From positions 744,001 to 808,000 of the forward strand of contig NC_008816.1 of the NCBI RefSeq assembly GCF_000015645.1: a stretch of 64,000 nucleotides of DNA, given 5' to 3'. The notes under the pieces were generated by a model that saw only the letters and a program-made list of their open reading frames with translations, was not told the origin of the DNA and did no database searches. The stretch's first letter is position 1, and every line of letters starts with the position of its first letter. The position numbers and the translations under genes were made by a program. Shown here one piece after another: positions 24,414 through 33,861 of this stretch. Source of the DNA: Prochlorococcus marinus str. AS9601 (GTDB lineage: Bacteria; Cyanobacteriota; Cyanobacteriia; PCC-6307; Cyanobiaceae).

Positions 24414-26123
24414 ATGTCTTACAAAATTGATAGAAAAACTTATGCTCAAACTTACGGACCTACTACAGGAGATAGAGTAAGGCTTGCTGATACCGAACTG
24501 TTTATAGAAGTAGAAAAGGATTTAACTACATACGGAGATGAAGTTAAATTTGGTGGAGGTAAAGTTATTCGAGATGGGATGGGACAGTCTCAAGTAAGAA
24601 GAGCTGATGGAGCTGTAGATACCGTAATAACTAATGCTTTGATCGTAGATTGGTGGGGAATTATTAAGGCTGATGTGGGTATAAAAGATGGAATGATTTT
24701 TGAAATTGGTAAGGCTGGCAATCCAGATATCCAGGATAATGTTGATATTGTTATTGGTGCATCAACAGAAGTAATAGCTGGAGAGGGGCATATTCTTACT
24801 GCAGGTTCAATAGATACCCATATTCACTTTATCTGTCCCCAACAAATTGAGACAGCACTATCCTCTGGAATTACAACCATGTTGGGAGGAGGAACAGGAC
24901 CTGCAACTGGCACAAATGCGACTACTTGTACTCCTGGTTCTTTTCATATTTCAAGAATGCTTCAATCTGCAGAAGCATTTCCTATGAATTTAGGTTTTTT
25001 TGGAAAAGGAAACTCAACAAACGAGATCAATCTTATTGATCAGGTTGAGGCTGGTGCTTGTGGTTTGAAGCTTCATGAAGATTGGGGGACCACCCCTTCT
25101 ACAATAAATTCTTGTCTAAATGTTGCAGATAAATTTGACGTACAAGTATGTATTCATACTGATACTTTGAATGAGGCAGGCTTTGTTGAAGATACCATCA
25201 ACGCTATTGCAGGAAGAACTATTCATACTTTTCATACCGAAGGAGCAGGTGGAGGTCATGCTCCAGACATTATAAAAATCTGTGGAGAAAAAAATGTTCT
25301 TCCTAGTAGTACAAATCCAACAAGACCTTATACAAGAAACACATTAGAAGAACATCTTGACATGTTAATGGTTTGTCATCATTTAGATTCTAAAATCCCA
25401 GAAGACATTGCATTTGCTGAGTCAAGGATAAGAAGAGAGACTATTGCAGCTGAGGATATCTTGCATGATTTAGGTGCCTTTTCAATAATTGCTAGTGATT
25501 CTCAAGCTATGGGAAGAGTTGGCGAAGTAATTACAAGAACTTTTCAAACCGCACATAAAATGAAAGTCCAAAGGGGGCCGCTATCGCAGGATTCTGATAG
25601 AAACGATAACTATAGAGTGAAGAGATATATTTCTAAAGTCACAATTAATCCTGCAATAGCTCATGGTATTGATAAACATGTTGGGTCTATAGAAAAGGGT
25701 AAAATTGCAGATTTGGTATTGTGGAAACCTTCCTTTTTTGCGGTGAAGCCTGAATTAGTTGTTAAAGGAGGATCTATAGTTTGGTCCCAAATGGGTGATG
25801 CAAATGCTTCAATTCCTACTCCAGGTCCCGTACATGGTCGGCCTATGTTTGCAAGTTTCGGCCAATCTCTAATTAAGAGTTCTTTTACCTTTCTAAGTAA
25901 AAATTCAATTGAACAAAATATTCCAAATAAATTAGGCTTACAAAAAAAATGTATTGCCGTAGAAAATACAAGAAATATCAATAAATCAAACTTAAAACTT
26001 AATACTAAACTACCAAATATTTCAGTTGATCCTCAAACTTATGAAGTTTTTTCTGATGGAGAACTTCTTACTTGTGAACCACTTGATGAAGTCCCAATGG
26101 CTCAGAGGTATTTTTTGCTTTAG
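24414..26123 (+). CDS. ureC: Urease alpha (catalytic) subunit
   Basis: 569 residues of nickel-dependent urease, hydrolysing urea to ammonia and carbamate. Nickel ligands in [11 protein letters not shown], the carbamylated Lys in [15 protein letters not shown] and [12 protein letters not shown], and the flap His/Cys region MVCHHLD are all present, so it should be active. Its last 4 bases overlap the end of the convergent gpgS gene. Confidence 0.99.
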   Translation: MSYKIDRKTYAQTYGPTTGDRVRLADTELFIEVEKDLTTYGDEVKFGGGKVIRDGMGQSQVRRADGAVDTVITNALIVDWWGIIKADVGIKDGMIFEIGKAGNPDIQDNVDIVIGASTEVIAGEGHILTAGSIDTHIHFICPQQIETALSSGITTMLGGGTGPATGTNATTCTPGSFHISRMLQSAEAFPMNLGFFGKGNSTNEINLIDQVEAGACGLKLHEDWGTTPSTINSCLNVADKFDVQVCIHTDTLNEAGFVEDTINAIAGRTIHTFHTEGAGGGHAPDIIKICGEKNVLPSSTNPTRPYTRNTLEEHLDMLMVCHHLDSKIPEDIAFAESRIRRETIAAEDILHDLGAFSIIASDSQAMGRVGEVITRTFQTAHKMKVQRGPLSQDSDRNDNYRVKRYISKVTINPAIAHGIDKHVGSIEKGKIADLVLWKPSFFAVKPELVVKGGSIVWSQMGDANASIPTPGPVHGRPMFASFGQSLIKSSFTFLSKNSIEQNIPNKLGLQKKCIAVENTRNINKSNLKLNTKLPNISVDPQTYEVFSDGELLTCEPLDEVPMAQRYFLL

Positions 26124-27346
26124 AAGTTTTTAATTAATTCTTTTTCACTTATCTTTATGTCTTTTGACCCCGCAATCGCTAAATCTTCTTGAAGTTTGTT
26201 CTCACAAGATAGAACCCTTGACCAACTTGGTAATTGAAGTGTTGTAGGACAAGCCAGATAATCTTCTGTAGCAGGTCTTAATAGTTTCGCAAACTTTTGT
26301 ACTGATAATTCTTCTTCGTGCCTATCGTATGGAAGTTGATTAACTGCTGAATCTAATCCAAATTGTTTTACCCGATCTTCTCCAACTCTTTTGTAGAGAA
26401 CTTCTAAAGTTGCTAGTTGAGTGCTAGTTAAGGTCTCGGCTTGATGCTCCATGAGACCTCTCAAAACACTTGATAGTATTTCTGTACACATTTTTTGCAA
26501 TCCTTCTTTAGAAGAATCTCCAATGTTCTTATGTTTATGGTCAAATAAACCTAGGTCAACCTGGGCTATTTTGGAGGTCCTTACGTTTCTATAAACCTCT
26601 GATAATAAACCTATCTCTAAACCCCAGTCACAAGGTATTCTTAAATTCATAGCAAGGTCTTTAGTAAAAGCAAACTCACCTGCTAATGGATATCTAAATG
26701 ATTGAAGATATTGTAAAAAAGGACCCTTACCAACTAATTGCTCCAGACTTGCTAATAAAGGACCCACGAATAATCTTGTTGCTCTTCCTTGCAATTGATT
26801 TGTTTCTAGAGATAATCTACTGTAAAAAGCTTTTACATATGATATTCCATATGATTCATCCAGAAGTGGAAGTATCATTCTTGAAGGATATAAAGGACTA
26901 AAAGTTCTTATATCAGCATCAAAAAGAGCAACAACTTCTGATTTTCTAGTCGCAACTCCTATACCTTGCCATACAGCCCATCCTTTACCTGGAGTTCCTA
27001 AAAGTTCTAATCCATTTTTTTCTTGGCTTTTCAATAGCTCAATTACAGAGGGAGAATTAGTCCATTGAACGTGAACTGGGAATGGCATTGAGTCAAAAAA
27101 TGATTTTGCTGCCTTAACTTGCTCAACAGTTTTTGCAGAGAGAGCAATTACTAATTCATTTAAGCCTGTAAGGTTTTTTAAAACTTCTCTTATATCTTTT
27201 AATGCTGGACGCTCAAATTCCTCATATAAGCAAGGTATTAAAATGCTAGTTGATCTTCTTTTAAGACTTTTGTTTAATTCTTTAAGTAAATTTCCTGTAA
27301 CTCCATATTCATGTATTGTTGTGATTAAACCTTGTTGAAAGTCCAT
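26120..27346 (-). CDS. gpgS: Glucosyl-3-phosphoglycerate synthase (GT81 type)
   Basis: 408 residues of the GpgS family: [15 protein letters not shown] near residue 37, the nucleotide-sugar motif FDADIRTF (DxD), ARKS-like region, the acceptor loop [16 protein letters not shown] and [13 protein letters not shown], then the His in FDHKHKN. It transfers glucose from an NDP-glucose to 3-phosphoglycerate, the first step to glucosylglycerate, a compatible solute used by marine picocyanobacteria especially when nitrogen is short. It is divergent from the GH13 gene, with 50 bases between starts. Confidence 0.92.
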   Translation of the reverse strand: MDFQQGLITTIHEYGVTGNLLKELNKSLKRRSTSILIPCLYEEFERPALKDIREVLKNLTGLNELVIALSAKTVEQVKAAKSFFDSMPFPVHVQWTNSPSVIELLKSQEKNGLELLGTPGKGWAVWQGIGVATRKSEVVALFDADIRTFSPLYPSRMILPLLDESYGISYVKAFYSRLSLETNQLQGRATRLFVGPLLASLEQLVGKGPFLQYLQSFRYPLAGEFAFTKDLAMNLRIPCDWGLEIGLLSEVYRNVRTSKIAQVDLGLFDHKHKNIGDSSKEGLQKMCTEILSSVLRGLMEHQAETLTSTQLATLEVLYKRVGEDRVKQFGLDSAVNQLPYDRHEEELSVQKFAKLLRPATEDYLACPTTLQLPSWSRVLSCENKLQEDLAIAGSKDIKISEKELIKNF

Positions 27347-27396
27347 TTTCTAATTGATGTGCAGAATGGTATTAATACTTCGATGATTTTTTCAAA

Positions 27397-29157
27397 GTGA
27401 AGCAAATTGATTCAGAGAAAAAATTAGATAGATTAATAATTGATAAATTGTTAAAAACAATTTATTCAAATCTTACTACAGAAGAAATTAATTTTATTTC
27501 AAACCAATTATTACAGATTTTAGATGATTTCTCAGAGAAATCTTCTTATGAAGAAATAAGATATAAGGAAAGGTGGAATGAATCTCATTCGGTTTTGATA
27601 ACTTATGCAGATAGTATTTATAAAGATGGCGAGGCAACATTAATAACTCTTAGAAAGTTGTTGAGTAAACATTTTGGCAGTCTTTCTAAAGTTGTACATA
27701 TTCTTCCTTTTTTGAAATCTACAAGTGATGGAGGTTTCGCGGTTTCAAGTTATGATTCCTTAGAAGAAAAATTTGGTGGTTGGGATGATCTCAAAAGTAT
27801 ATCTAAAAATCATGATTTGATGGCTGATTTAGTACTAAACCATGTCTCATCATCTCACCCATGGGTTCAACAATTTATTAAATCCCAGGAACCAGGGATA
27901 TCAAATGTTTTTTCACCGAAACAAAGTCTTGACTGGTCAAATGTAGTTAGACCTAGAAGTTCCTCTTTGTTTTCTCAAATAAATACTGATGATGGTCCTA
28001 AACAAGTTTGGACAACTTTTGGGCCAGATCAAATTGACTTGAATTGGCATAATCCTAAAATGACTCTTGAGTTCTTAAATTTAATTACTACTTATTTATC
28101 TAATGGAATTAAATGGTTCAGGCTTGACGCTGTAGGTTTTATTTGGAAGGAATCAGGGACTACCTGCTTACATTTACCTAAAGCGCATTCAATTGTGAAA
28201 CTATTAAGAGTTCTTTTAAATAATCTTCTTGATGATGGCGTTTTAATAACAGAAACCAATGTTCCTCAGAAAGAGAATCTATCTTATCTAGTTCCTGATG
28301 ATGAAGCTCATATGGCATACAATTTCCCATTACCTCCAATTCTCCTAGAAGCAATTATTACTTCCAGAGCTGATATTCTAAACTCATGGATTTTTGATTG
28401 GCCGGAATTACCTGAAGATACTACTCTTTTTAACTTTACTGCATCGCACGATGGTGTTGGGCTAAGAGCTCTTGAGGGTTTAATGAATGAGCAGAGAATC
28501 AAGGATTTATTAATTAATTGTGAGAAAAGAGGAGGATTAGTAAGTCATAGACGTTTATCAAATGGTGATGATAAACCTTATGAATTGAATATTAGTTGGT
28601 GGAGTGCAATGGAAGACTCCAGTAGAGATTCTAAAAGATTTCAATATGAGAGATTTATTTTGAGTCAACTATTAGTAATGGCTCTGAAAGGAGTCCCTGC
28701 ATTTTATTTGCCAGCATTACTAGCTTCAGAAAACGATATCAAAAGTTTTTCTATGACAGGTCAAAGAAGAGATCTAAACAGAGAAAAGTTTAAATCAGAA
28801 AATCTTTCAGCTGTTTTAAATAATCCTGAATCTAATGCTAATAAAAACTTAAAATGTCTTCGTAATGCTATGGATGTCCGATCAAAATTAAAGCAATTTC
28901 ACCCTTGTTCACAAATGAAATGTTTGTCTAAAGGTAGAAGTGATATTGTTGTAATCAAAAGAGGTATAGGTCCTGAGTCTGTTTTTGCAATCCATAATAT
29001 GACTGAAAATAAAATTAATTATCAATTGAATGATAATGATCTACCCAAAATAATTGATAATGATTTCAACATCCATGATTTTTTGACATCCACTAAATAC
29101 AATTGCAAAAATATTAGTCTTGATCCTTTTCAAGTAATTTGGCTTAGTGCTTTATAA
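27397..29157 (+). CDS. GH13 sucrose-phosphorylase-like enzyme, probably glucosylglycerate phosphorylase
   Basis: 586-residue TIM-barrel glycosidase of the GH13_18 type. Catalytic residues: nucleophile Asp in WFRLDAVGF, acid/base Glu in LITETNVP, and the transition-state Asp in FTASHDGVGLR. Relatives split sucrose, sucrose 6-phosphate or glucosylglycerate with phosphate. Being flanked by gpgS, a GPG-type phosphatase and a glycerate kinase strongly suggests glucosylglycerate as substrate, giving glucose 1-phosphate and glycerate. Start is GTG at 27397. The older label 'sucrose phosphorylase' remains possible. Confidence 0.8.
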   Translation: MKQIDSEKKLDRLIIDKLLKTIYSNLTTEEINFISNQLLQILDDFSEKSSYEEIRYKERWNESHSVLITYADSIYKDGEATLITLRKLLSKHFGSLSKVVHILPFLKSTSDGGFAVSSYDSLEEKFGGWDDLKSISKNHDLMADLVLNHVSSSHPWVQQFIKSQEPGISNVFSPKQSLDWSNVVRPRSSSLFSQINTDDGPKQVWTTFGPDQIDLNWHNPKMTLEFLNLITTYLSNGIKWFRLDAVGFIWKESGTTCLHLPKAHSIVKLLRVLLNNLLDDGVLITETNVPQKENLSYLVPDDEAHMAYNFPLPPILLEAIITSRADILNSWIFDWPELPEDTTLFNFTASHDGVGLRALEGLMNEQRIKDLLINCEKRGGLVSHRRLSNGDDKPYELNISWWSAMEDSSRDSKRFQYERFILSQLLVMALKGVPAFYLPALLASENDIKSFSMTGQRRDLNREKFKSENLSAVLNNPESNANKNLKCLRNAMDVRSKLKQFHPCSQMKCLSKGRSDIVVIKRGIGPESVFAIHNMTENKINYQLNDNDLPKIIDNDFNIHDFLTSTKYNCKNISLDPFQVIWLSAL

Positions 29158-29159
29158 AA

Positions 29160-29957
29160 ATGATAGAAAATTCTTCTGTTTGGGTAGTCAGTGATGTAGA
29201 TGGCACTTTAATGGATCACTCATATGATTTATCACCTGCTAAAGAAACTATAAAAAAACTACAAAAATTATCTATACCCGTAATTCTTTGTACAAGCAAA
29301 ACCGCTTCTGAAGTAAAAGTTATTAGAAAAGAACTTAACTTGACGGATCCTTATATTGTTGAGAATGGTGCGGCAATATATGGTGAATCTCTTAAAAGAG
29401 TAAATGGAGAAATTATTCTTGGAATAAAATACGAATCTCTTGAAGAAATCTTAAATTTTATTTCTAAAGAAATTGATTACAAACTTACTCCTCTTAATAA
29501 TCTCACTGATCAAGAAGCCACTCAGCTTACAGGATTAGTAGGCAACTCATTGAACTTAATGCGTGAAAGACACTGGAGCATGCCTTTTTTAAATCCGCCA
29601 AGTTATTTAGAAGAGAAAATTAATATCTGTTGTAAAAAATTCAATGTTGATATTTTTAAGGGCAATAGAATGAGTCACTTATTATCTACAAAATCGAATA
29701 AAGGGAAAGCAATAAATGCTCTTAAAGAATATTCAAATGTTCATAATATTGAAATTATAGGTTTAGGCGATTCTCCAAATGATTTGCCTCTACTTTTAAA
29801 CTCAGATATTAAAATAGTTATCCCTGGAGTAGATGGACCTAACTTAAATTTACTAGATCAATTAAAAGATTTGGAATTTACTTTGGCTTCTGAACCAAAT
29901 GGATATGGTTGGAAAAATGAAATCAATAAATTAATAAATAAGCGAGAACTAAGTTAG
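29160..29957 (+). CDS. gpgP: Glucosyl/mannosyl-3-phosphoglycerate phosphatase (HAD-IIB, MPGP type)
   Basis: 265 residues. HAD motif I DVDGTLMDHS (nucleophile Asp and Asp+2), motif II CTSKT, motif III Lys in TKSNKGKAI, and motif IV GLGDSPNDLPLL. The cap and IVENGAAIYG fit the MPGP family, which removes phosphate from hexosyl-phosphoglycerate. Here it should convert GPG, the GpgS product, into glucosylglycerate. It starts two bases after the GH13 gene and is followed by the kinase after four. Confidence 0.88.
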   Translation: MIENSSVWVVSDVDGTLMDHSYDLSPAKETIKKLQKLSIPVILCTSKTASEVKVIRKELNLTDPYIVENGAAIYGESLKRVNGEIILGIKYESLEEILNFISKEIDYKLTPLNNLTDQEATQLTGLVGNSLNLMRERHWSMPFLNPPSYLEEKINICCKKFNVDIFKGNRMSHLLSTKSNKGKAINALKEYSNVHNIEIIGLGDSPNDLPLLLNSDIKIVIPGVDGPNLNLLDQLKDLEFTLASEPNGYGWKNEINKLINKRELS

Positions 29958-29961
29958 AAAG

Positions 29962-30906
29962 ATGAAAGATTTAGATTTTAATTTTCCTCTTGATAAATTT
30001 GAAAAATTAATTATTGATATTGGTTGGGAATCCTTGGATGATTGGTTCAATTTTTGGAATAACAAAAGAAATATTCTTTCAATTGATCAATATTGGAACA
30101 ATAAAGTAAATGAGGACTGGATTTGGGGTTTAGCTTTACCTCTTTTATCTCAAGCTTATAGATTTCATAATGATTTTTCTACTAGAAAAATTATTGGGAT
30201 CTCAGCTCTTCCAGGTACAGGCAAAACAACTTTAGGTAACTGGCTTGAAGCAATATCCTTAAATTTAAATTTCAAAATTGCTGTTATATCAATAGACGAT
30301 TTTTATCTTCCATCAGATGAAATGAAATTAGCTATTAATAATAACCCTTGGAATGTATCGAGAGGTTTCCCTGGTAGTCACTCAGTAAAATTAATGTATG
30401 AAAAATTATTATATTGGAAAATTAATGGAGAGTTAAATGTTCCTGTTTTTGATAAGTCACTGAGGAATGGATTAGGAGATAGATCTCATTGGAGATTTGA
30501 TAATCCTGATTTAGTAATTCTCGAGGGATGGTTTTTAGGAATAGAACCTTGCTCAATTGATGTTAAAGATCAACATATACAATCAGCAGTGTTGAGTCCA
30601 AATGAATCTTCATATACATTAAAGATTCAAAATAAGTTAAATGAATATTTAGATGTTTGGAGTTTAATAGACAATATCTGGCATTTAAAGCCCTTGAAGA
30701 TTGAATATATGAATATGTGGAAGACAAATCAGGAAAAAGAAATGTTTTTACAGAAAGGCAACTCCCTTAAAGATGAAAAATTATCTAATTTCTTGAGAAT
30801 GCTTAATGTCTCTATCCCTCATAATAGTTTTGATTTCATAAAATCTTACGCGCTTTTATTAATTGATCAAGAAAGAAATTTAGTTGAGGTTGGATTAAAT
30901 TTGTAG
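29962..30906 (+). CDS. glyK: Glycerate kinase-like P-loop kinase (plant/cyanobacterial GLYK type)
   Basis: 314 residues. Walker A ALPGTGKTTLGNW at about residues 79-91, then VISIDDFYLP, the PRK/uridine-kinase-like Walker B and substrate loop, and DLVILEGWFLGIEP near 184-197. This is the D-glycerate 3-kinase family that makes 3-phosphoglycerate. In this operon it would rescue glycerate freed from glucosylglycerate; a photorespiratory role is equally consistent. It is the last gene of the cluster. Confidence 0.85.
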   Translation: MKDLDFNFPLDKFEKLIIDIGWESLDDWFNFWNNKRNILSIDQYWNNKVNEDWIWGLALPLLSQAYRFHNDFSTRKIIGISALPGTGKTTLGNWLEAISLNLNFKIAVISIDDFYLPSDEMKLAINNNPWNVSRGFPGSHSVKLMYEKLLYWKINGELNVPVFDKSLRNGLGDRSHWRFDNPDLVILEGWFLGIEPCSIDVKDQHIQSAVLSPNESSYTLKIQNKLNEYLDVWSLIDNIWHLKPLKIEYMNMWKTNQEKEMFLQKGNSLKDEKLSNFLRMLNVSIPHNSFDFIKSYALLLIDQERNLVEVGLNL

Positions 30907-30997
30907 CATTTTCTAAATTTCTTTTTTTTCAGTAATTTTTTATACAATCTTTTAAGCTTTAAATAGTGTTTAATTATAGATATTTTGCTGTTTAAGG

Positions 30998-31225
30998 ATG
31001 GTTGAGTTTTCTTATAAAAATGAAGGCTGCAGAATGGTTGTTTTGCGATGTGTTGGCCCATCAAATTTTTTTTTAGAGAGAGTTTTATTTCCCACTGATA
31101 TACTTACTTTTATGGCGCCAAATGACTCAAGAGTGGAAATATGGGGAAATGAATTATATGGTCCAAAGTTAGAAGAGAGAATAAGAATTTCCGCTGATAA
31201 CGAAGATTCTACTTTAGTTGCCTAG
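30998..31225 (+). CDS. DUF1830 family protein, 75 residues
   Basis: A short cyanobacterial protein recognisable from RCVGPSNFFLERVLFPTD and the tail VEIWGNELYGPKLEERI. Function unknown; members occur in nearly all cyanobacteria. ATG at 30998 follows AAGG. It stands alone about 90 bases behind the glycerate kinase. Confidence 0.85.
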   Translation: MVEFSYKNEGCRMVVLRCVGPSNFFLERVLFPTDILTFMAPNDSRVEIWGNELYGPKLEERIRISADNEDSTLVA

Positions 31226-31314
31226 TAGAGATTTCCTCTAATTGTCTTCGAGTCAAAATTTTTTACAAATACCTAATTTTTATTGATATTATCTAACTAG
31301 TTTTAGTTTTAAAG

Positions 31315-31440
31315 ATGTATCATTTTTCTTCCTTTGCAATAGGAGGTTTTGTTCCTTCTGCAGCTATCGCTGGAGTTCTTCTTTTAATTGGTTTAGGAGC
31401 CTTCTTTTATCTTGGCATTAAAGGGCCTACAGATTATTAA
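31315..31440 (+). CDS. 41-residue single-span membrane protein, photosystem-subunit-like
   Basis: ATG 31315 to TAA 31438-31440. The sequence MYHFSSFAIGGFVPSAAIAG continues with one glycine-rich hydrophobic helix (about residues 11-33) and ends GIKGPTDY. The design resembles very small thylakoid subunits, but it matches none of the PsaI, PsaM, PetL/N/M/G or Psb sequences I know. The balanced composition suggests a real gene. Confidence 0.6.
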   Translation: MYHFSSFAIGGFVPSAAIAGVLLLIGLGAFFYLGIKGPTDY

Positions 31441-31506
31441 AGCTGAGTTTAAAGAACATATAGTTTATTTAATTTTTTATAACCTTACTAAAAAATAATT
31501 ATCATT

Positions 31507-31641
31507 ATGGATTTAACTACTATTTTATTTATATTAAGCTTACCATTCGTTTTATTAACTGTTTACTTTGGAACAAAAAATGATTTTTATGAGAGTGAAA
31601 ACTATAAAGGTGATGGCTGTGCTCACGATGTTAAAAGATAA
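31507..31641 (+). CDS. 44-residue single-span membrane protein
   Basis: ATG 31507 (MDLTTILFILSLPFVLLTVYFG) to TAA 31639-31641. One N-terminal hydrophobic helix precedes an acidic tail with one Cys (YKGDGCAHDV). Family not recognised. Its stop is two bases from the end of the convergent 90-residue gene. Confidence 0.55.
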   Translation: MDLTTILFILSLPFVLLTVYFGTKNDFYESENYKGDGCAHDVKR

Positions 31642-31643
31642 TT

Positions 31644-31916
31644 TTAATCACCTGTAAATACACATGTCCATCTACTATCAAATTGCCAAACAGGTTTATA
31701 TATTTCATTTGTAATTTTTTCACCTGCCTTATTACATGAATCCAAATCTTTCATGGGAATAGAATGTAAAGAGGGACTTGTTATTCCACTAACCTCTGGT
31801 CTTCTACCCGGCCCTTGTCTATAAGTTCCAATTATTAACCAATACTTAGCTTTTGCAGAATCAGAAACGATTAAGGAAAAAAGAAAAAATAATATTAAGA
31901 TAGATTTTTTTTTCAT
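31644..31916 (-). CDS. Secreted hypothetical protein, 90 residues
   Basis: A signal peptide (MKKKSILILFFLFSLIVSDSAKA, cleavage near residue 23) is followed by KYWLIIGTYRQGPG and a small domain with two Cys (LDSCNKAG, WTCVFTGD) probably joined in the periplasm or lumen. No family recognised, though similar small exported proteins are common in Prochlorococcus. Confidence 0.75.
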   Translation of the reverse strand: MKKKSILILFFLFSLIVSDSAKAKYWLIIGTYRQGPGRRPEVSGITSPSLHSIPMKDLDSCNKAGEKITNEIYKPVWQFDSRWTCVFTGD

Positions 31917-31984
31917 TTTTATATATTAGCTTTTAATTATTAAATGTAAATTGCTAATAATTGTTTAGGCAAGTTTATAATCTT

Positions 31985-32785
31985 TTGGAATATCTTAAAT
32001 TTTTTTTATATGGCTTGATCCAAGGTTTCACTGAATTTATTCCTGTTAGTAGCACCGCTCATTTAAAAGTTATATCTCTTTTTTTAGGTATTGATGATCC
32101 TGGCGCATCTTTGTCAGCTACTATTCAACTTGGAAGTGTTTTAGCCATAGCTTGGTATTTTAAAAATGATATTTTTAATTTTAGAAGTCAATCTTCAAAA
32201 AAACTTATTGCATATCTCTTACATAAAAGATTATTACGGTCAATTTTGATTGGCACTATCCCAATTGTTTTGCTTGGTGGGAGTATAAAATTATTTGTCC
32301 CTTATTTTTTTGATAACGTTCTTCGTTCAAATTTATCAATAGCATTGGTCTCATTTCTAATGGCTTTTTTTATGTACTTGGCCGATAGTTCGAGAAGAGG
32401 TTCTATTAATATTAAAAACCATAATTATTCAAATAGCTTTTTGATAGGTTTCTTTCAAGCATTTGCAATTTTTCCTGGTGTTTCAAGATCGGGGATCACT
32501 ATTTCTAGTGCTTTAATATCAGGATGGGAGAGAGGCGATGCTGCAAAATTTTCTTTTCTTTTAGGGATCCCAGCTATTTCTCTTGCTGCGATTGTTGAGT
32601 TTATTTCTTCTTTTAATGATTTTTTTGCATTAGGTTTTTTCCCTCTTTTTGTTGGACTTATTACCACATTTGTGTCCTCTTTATTAGCAATAGATTTCTT
32701 ATTAAAGTATTTTTCATCAAATGGGTTGAAAATATTTATTATCTATCGAGTAATTTTTGGTATAGTAATCCTTTTGAATTTATAA
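31985..32785 (+). CDS. uppP: Undecaprenyl-diphosphatase UppP (BacA)
   Basis: Recycles undecaprenyl diphosphate for peptidoglycan synthesis, in the plasma membrane. Family motifs: QGFTEFIPVSSTAHLKV (E/QGxTE plus PVSSxxH) and FPGVSRSGITI (PGxSRS). About seven or eight hydrophobic segments. The start is uncertain because no ATG precedes the first motif; TTG at 31985 (EYLKFFLYG) fits the family, and TTG at 31961 is the longer alternative. Confidence 0.93.
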   Translation: MEYLKFFLYGLIQGFTEFIPVSSTAHLKVISLFLGIDDPGASLSATIQLGSVLAIAWYFKNDIFNFRSQSSKKLIAYLLHKRLLRSILIGTIPIVLLGGSIKLFVPYFFDNVLRSNLSIALVSFLMAFFMYLADSSRRGSINIKNHNYSNSFLIGFFQAFAIFPGVSRSGITISSALISGWERGDAAKFSFLLGIPAISLAAIVEFISSFNDFFALGFFPLFVGLITTFVSSLLAIDFLLKYFSSNGLKIFIIYRVIFGIVILLNL

Positions 32786-32841
32786 CTGGATGAAAAAATA
32801 TTTTTTGCAATTGTGTTAAGGTTTTAAAAAAAATCTTTCTA

Positions 32842-32994
32842 ATGAACATTTTTATATCTTTCCAATTAGGTGAAGTGGAAGTTTCAAATCTAACTATATT
32901 GGTTTTAGCTTTTTTTTCTTCCTTTACGTTTATAGCAGTAGGAATAAGTTCATATAAACTATACAAATCTCTTATAAATGAAGACGATAAATAA
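32842..32994 (+). CDS. 50-residue single-span membrane protein
   Basis: ATG 32842 to TAA 32992-32994, just before the tRNA. The polar N-terminus NIFISFQLGEVEVSN leads into one helix (about residues 16-37) and a cytoplasmic-type tail SYKLYKSLINEDDK. It resembles small thylakoid or NDH-associated subunits in design but is not recognised. It ends one base before the tRNA gene on the other strand. Confidence 0.6.
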   Translation: MNIFISFQLGEVEVSNLTILVLAFFSSFTFIAVGISSYKLYKSLINEDDK

Positions 32995-33068
32995 TCGGAA
33001 CGGCGGGATTTGAACCCACGACCCCCACTACCCCAAAGTGGTGCGCTACCAAACTGCGCTACGCCCCG
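32995..33068 (-). tRNA. tRNA-Pro (UGG anticodon)
   Basis: The minus strand folds as a cloverleaf: acceptor CGGGGCG with CGTTCCG (two G-U pairs), D stem GCGC/GCGC, anticodon stem CCACT/AGTGG with loop TTTGGGG carrying TGG, and T arm GTGGG-TTCAAAT-CCCGC, plus discriminator A. CCA is not encoded. Reads proline codons CCA/CCG and, by wobble, others. Confidence 0.97.
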
Positions 33069-33095
33069 TGTCTTTACTATAAAGATTAGATTGAT

Positions 33096-33824
33096 TTAAA
33101 TGTTATTCTTTATGGGATTGTTATCAGATCTCAATACACACTTGTCAACTTCCCAATTAAAGTTTTCCCATATATGATCCTCTAATTTATAGTTGCTTCC
33201 AGAAAAAACTCCTAACTTAACTTTTGTAGGTGAAGCGGAACAATACTGCCTGCTTCCAGCTGATGCAAGATATTGTTGATGGTACTGTTCAGCATAAAAA
33301 TATGAATCAATCATTTTTATTTCCGTTTCAATTAAACCAAAATTCTTTTTGCTTAGTTCCGTTTGATATTGTTCCTTACTGGCTAATATGATTGGAATAT
33401 TATTTTCATTTTTGTAATATATTGCTGATCTATATTGTGTTCCCATATCATTACCTTGTCTGTTTTTTTGAGTAGGGTCATGACATTCCCAAAACATTTT
33501 TAATAAGTCACTTAAATCAATTTGCCTTTTATCCCATATAACTCTTACAACTTCTGAATGACCAGTTAAGCCGGAACATACTTCATAATAAGTTGGATTG
33601 TTTTTTTCTCCTCCAGCATAACCTACAGAAGTTGTGATAACTCCAGGAAGTTTCCAAAAACATTTTTCAGCACCCCAGAAACAACCACATCCAAAAATTA
33701 TTTCATCTTCTTCTAAGTTAGGATCTTTTTTGATATCTGTTTTTAATATTCTATGTAATGAATAAGCATCATTAGTTAAATTTACCTCCTCATTATTCAT
33801 GATGTTTTTCAAGAATTTAAACAT
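33096..33824 (-). CDS. msrA: Peptide methionine sulfoxide reductase MsrA
   Basis: Reduces methionine-S-sulfoxide in proteins. The active site GCGCFWGAE (catalytic Cys at about residue 48) and the GYAGG, GHSEVV, FWECHDPTQ and GTQYRSAIYY motifs are complete. At 242 residues it has an extra N-terminal ~40 residues. Near the C-terminus QYCSAS likely offers the resolving Cys. Confidence 0.96.
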   Translation of the reverse strand: MFKFLKNIMNNEEVNLTNDAYSLHRILKTDIKKDPNLEEDEIIFGCGCFWGAEKCFWKLPGVITTSVGYAGGEKNNPTYYEVCSGLTGHSEVVRVIWDKRQIDLSDLLKMFWECHDPTQKNRQGNDMGTQYRSAIYYKNENNIPIILASKEQYQTELSKKNFGLIETEIKMIDSYFYAEQYHQQYLASAGSRQYCSASPTKVKLGVFSGSNYKLEDHIWENFNWEVDKCVLRSDNNPIKNNI

Positions 33825-33861
33825 AATTTAAATCTATTTATTATAAGAAAAAAAATTACTT

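Noticed and set aside
30867-31064. Minus-strand Lys-rich frame behind the glycerate kinase
   Set aside because: Overlaps two supported genes and is low-complexity.
32739-32966. Minus-strand frame between uppP and the tRNA
   Set aside because: Opposite the better supported 50-residue membrane protein gene.
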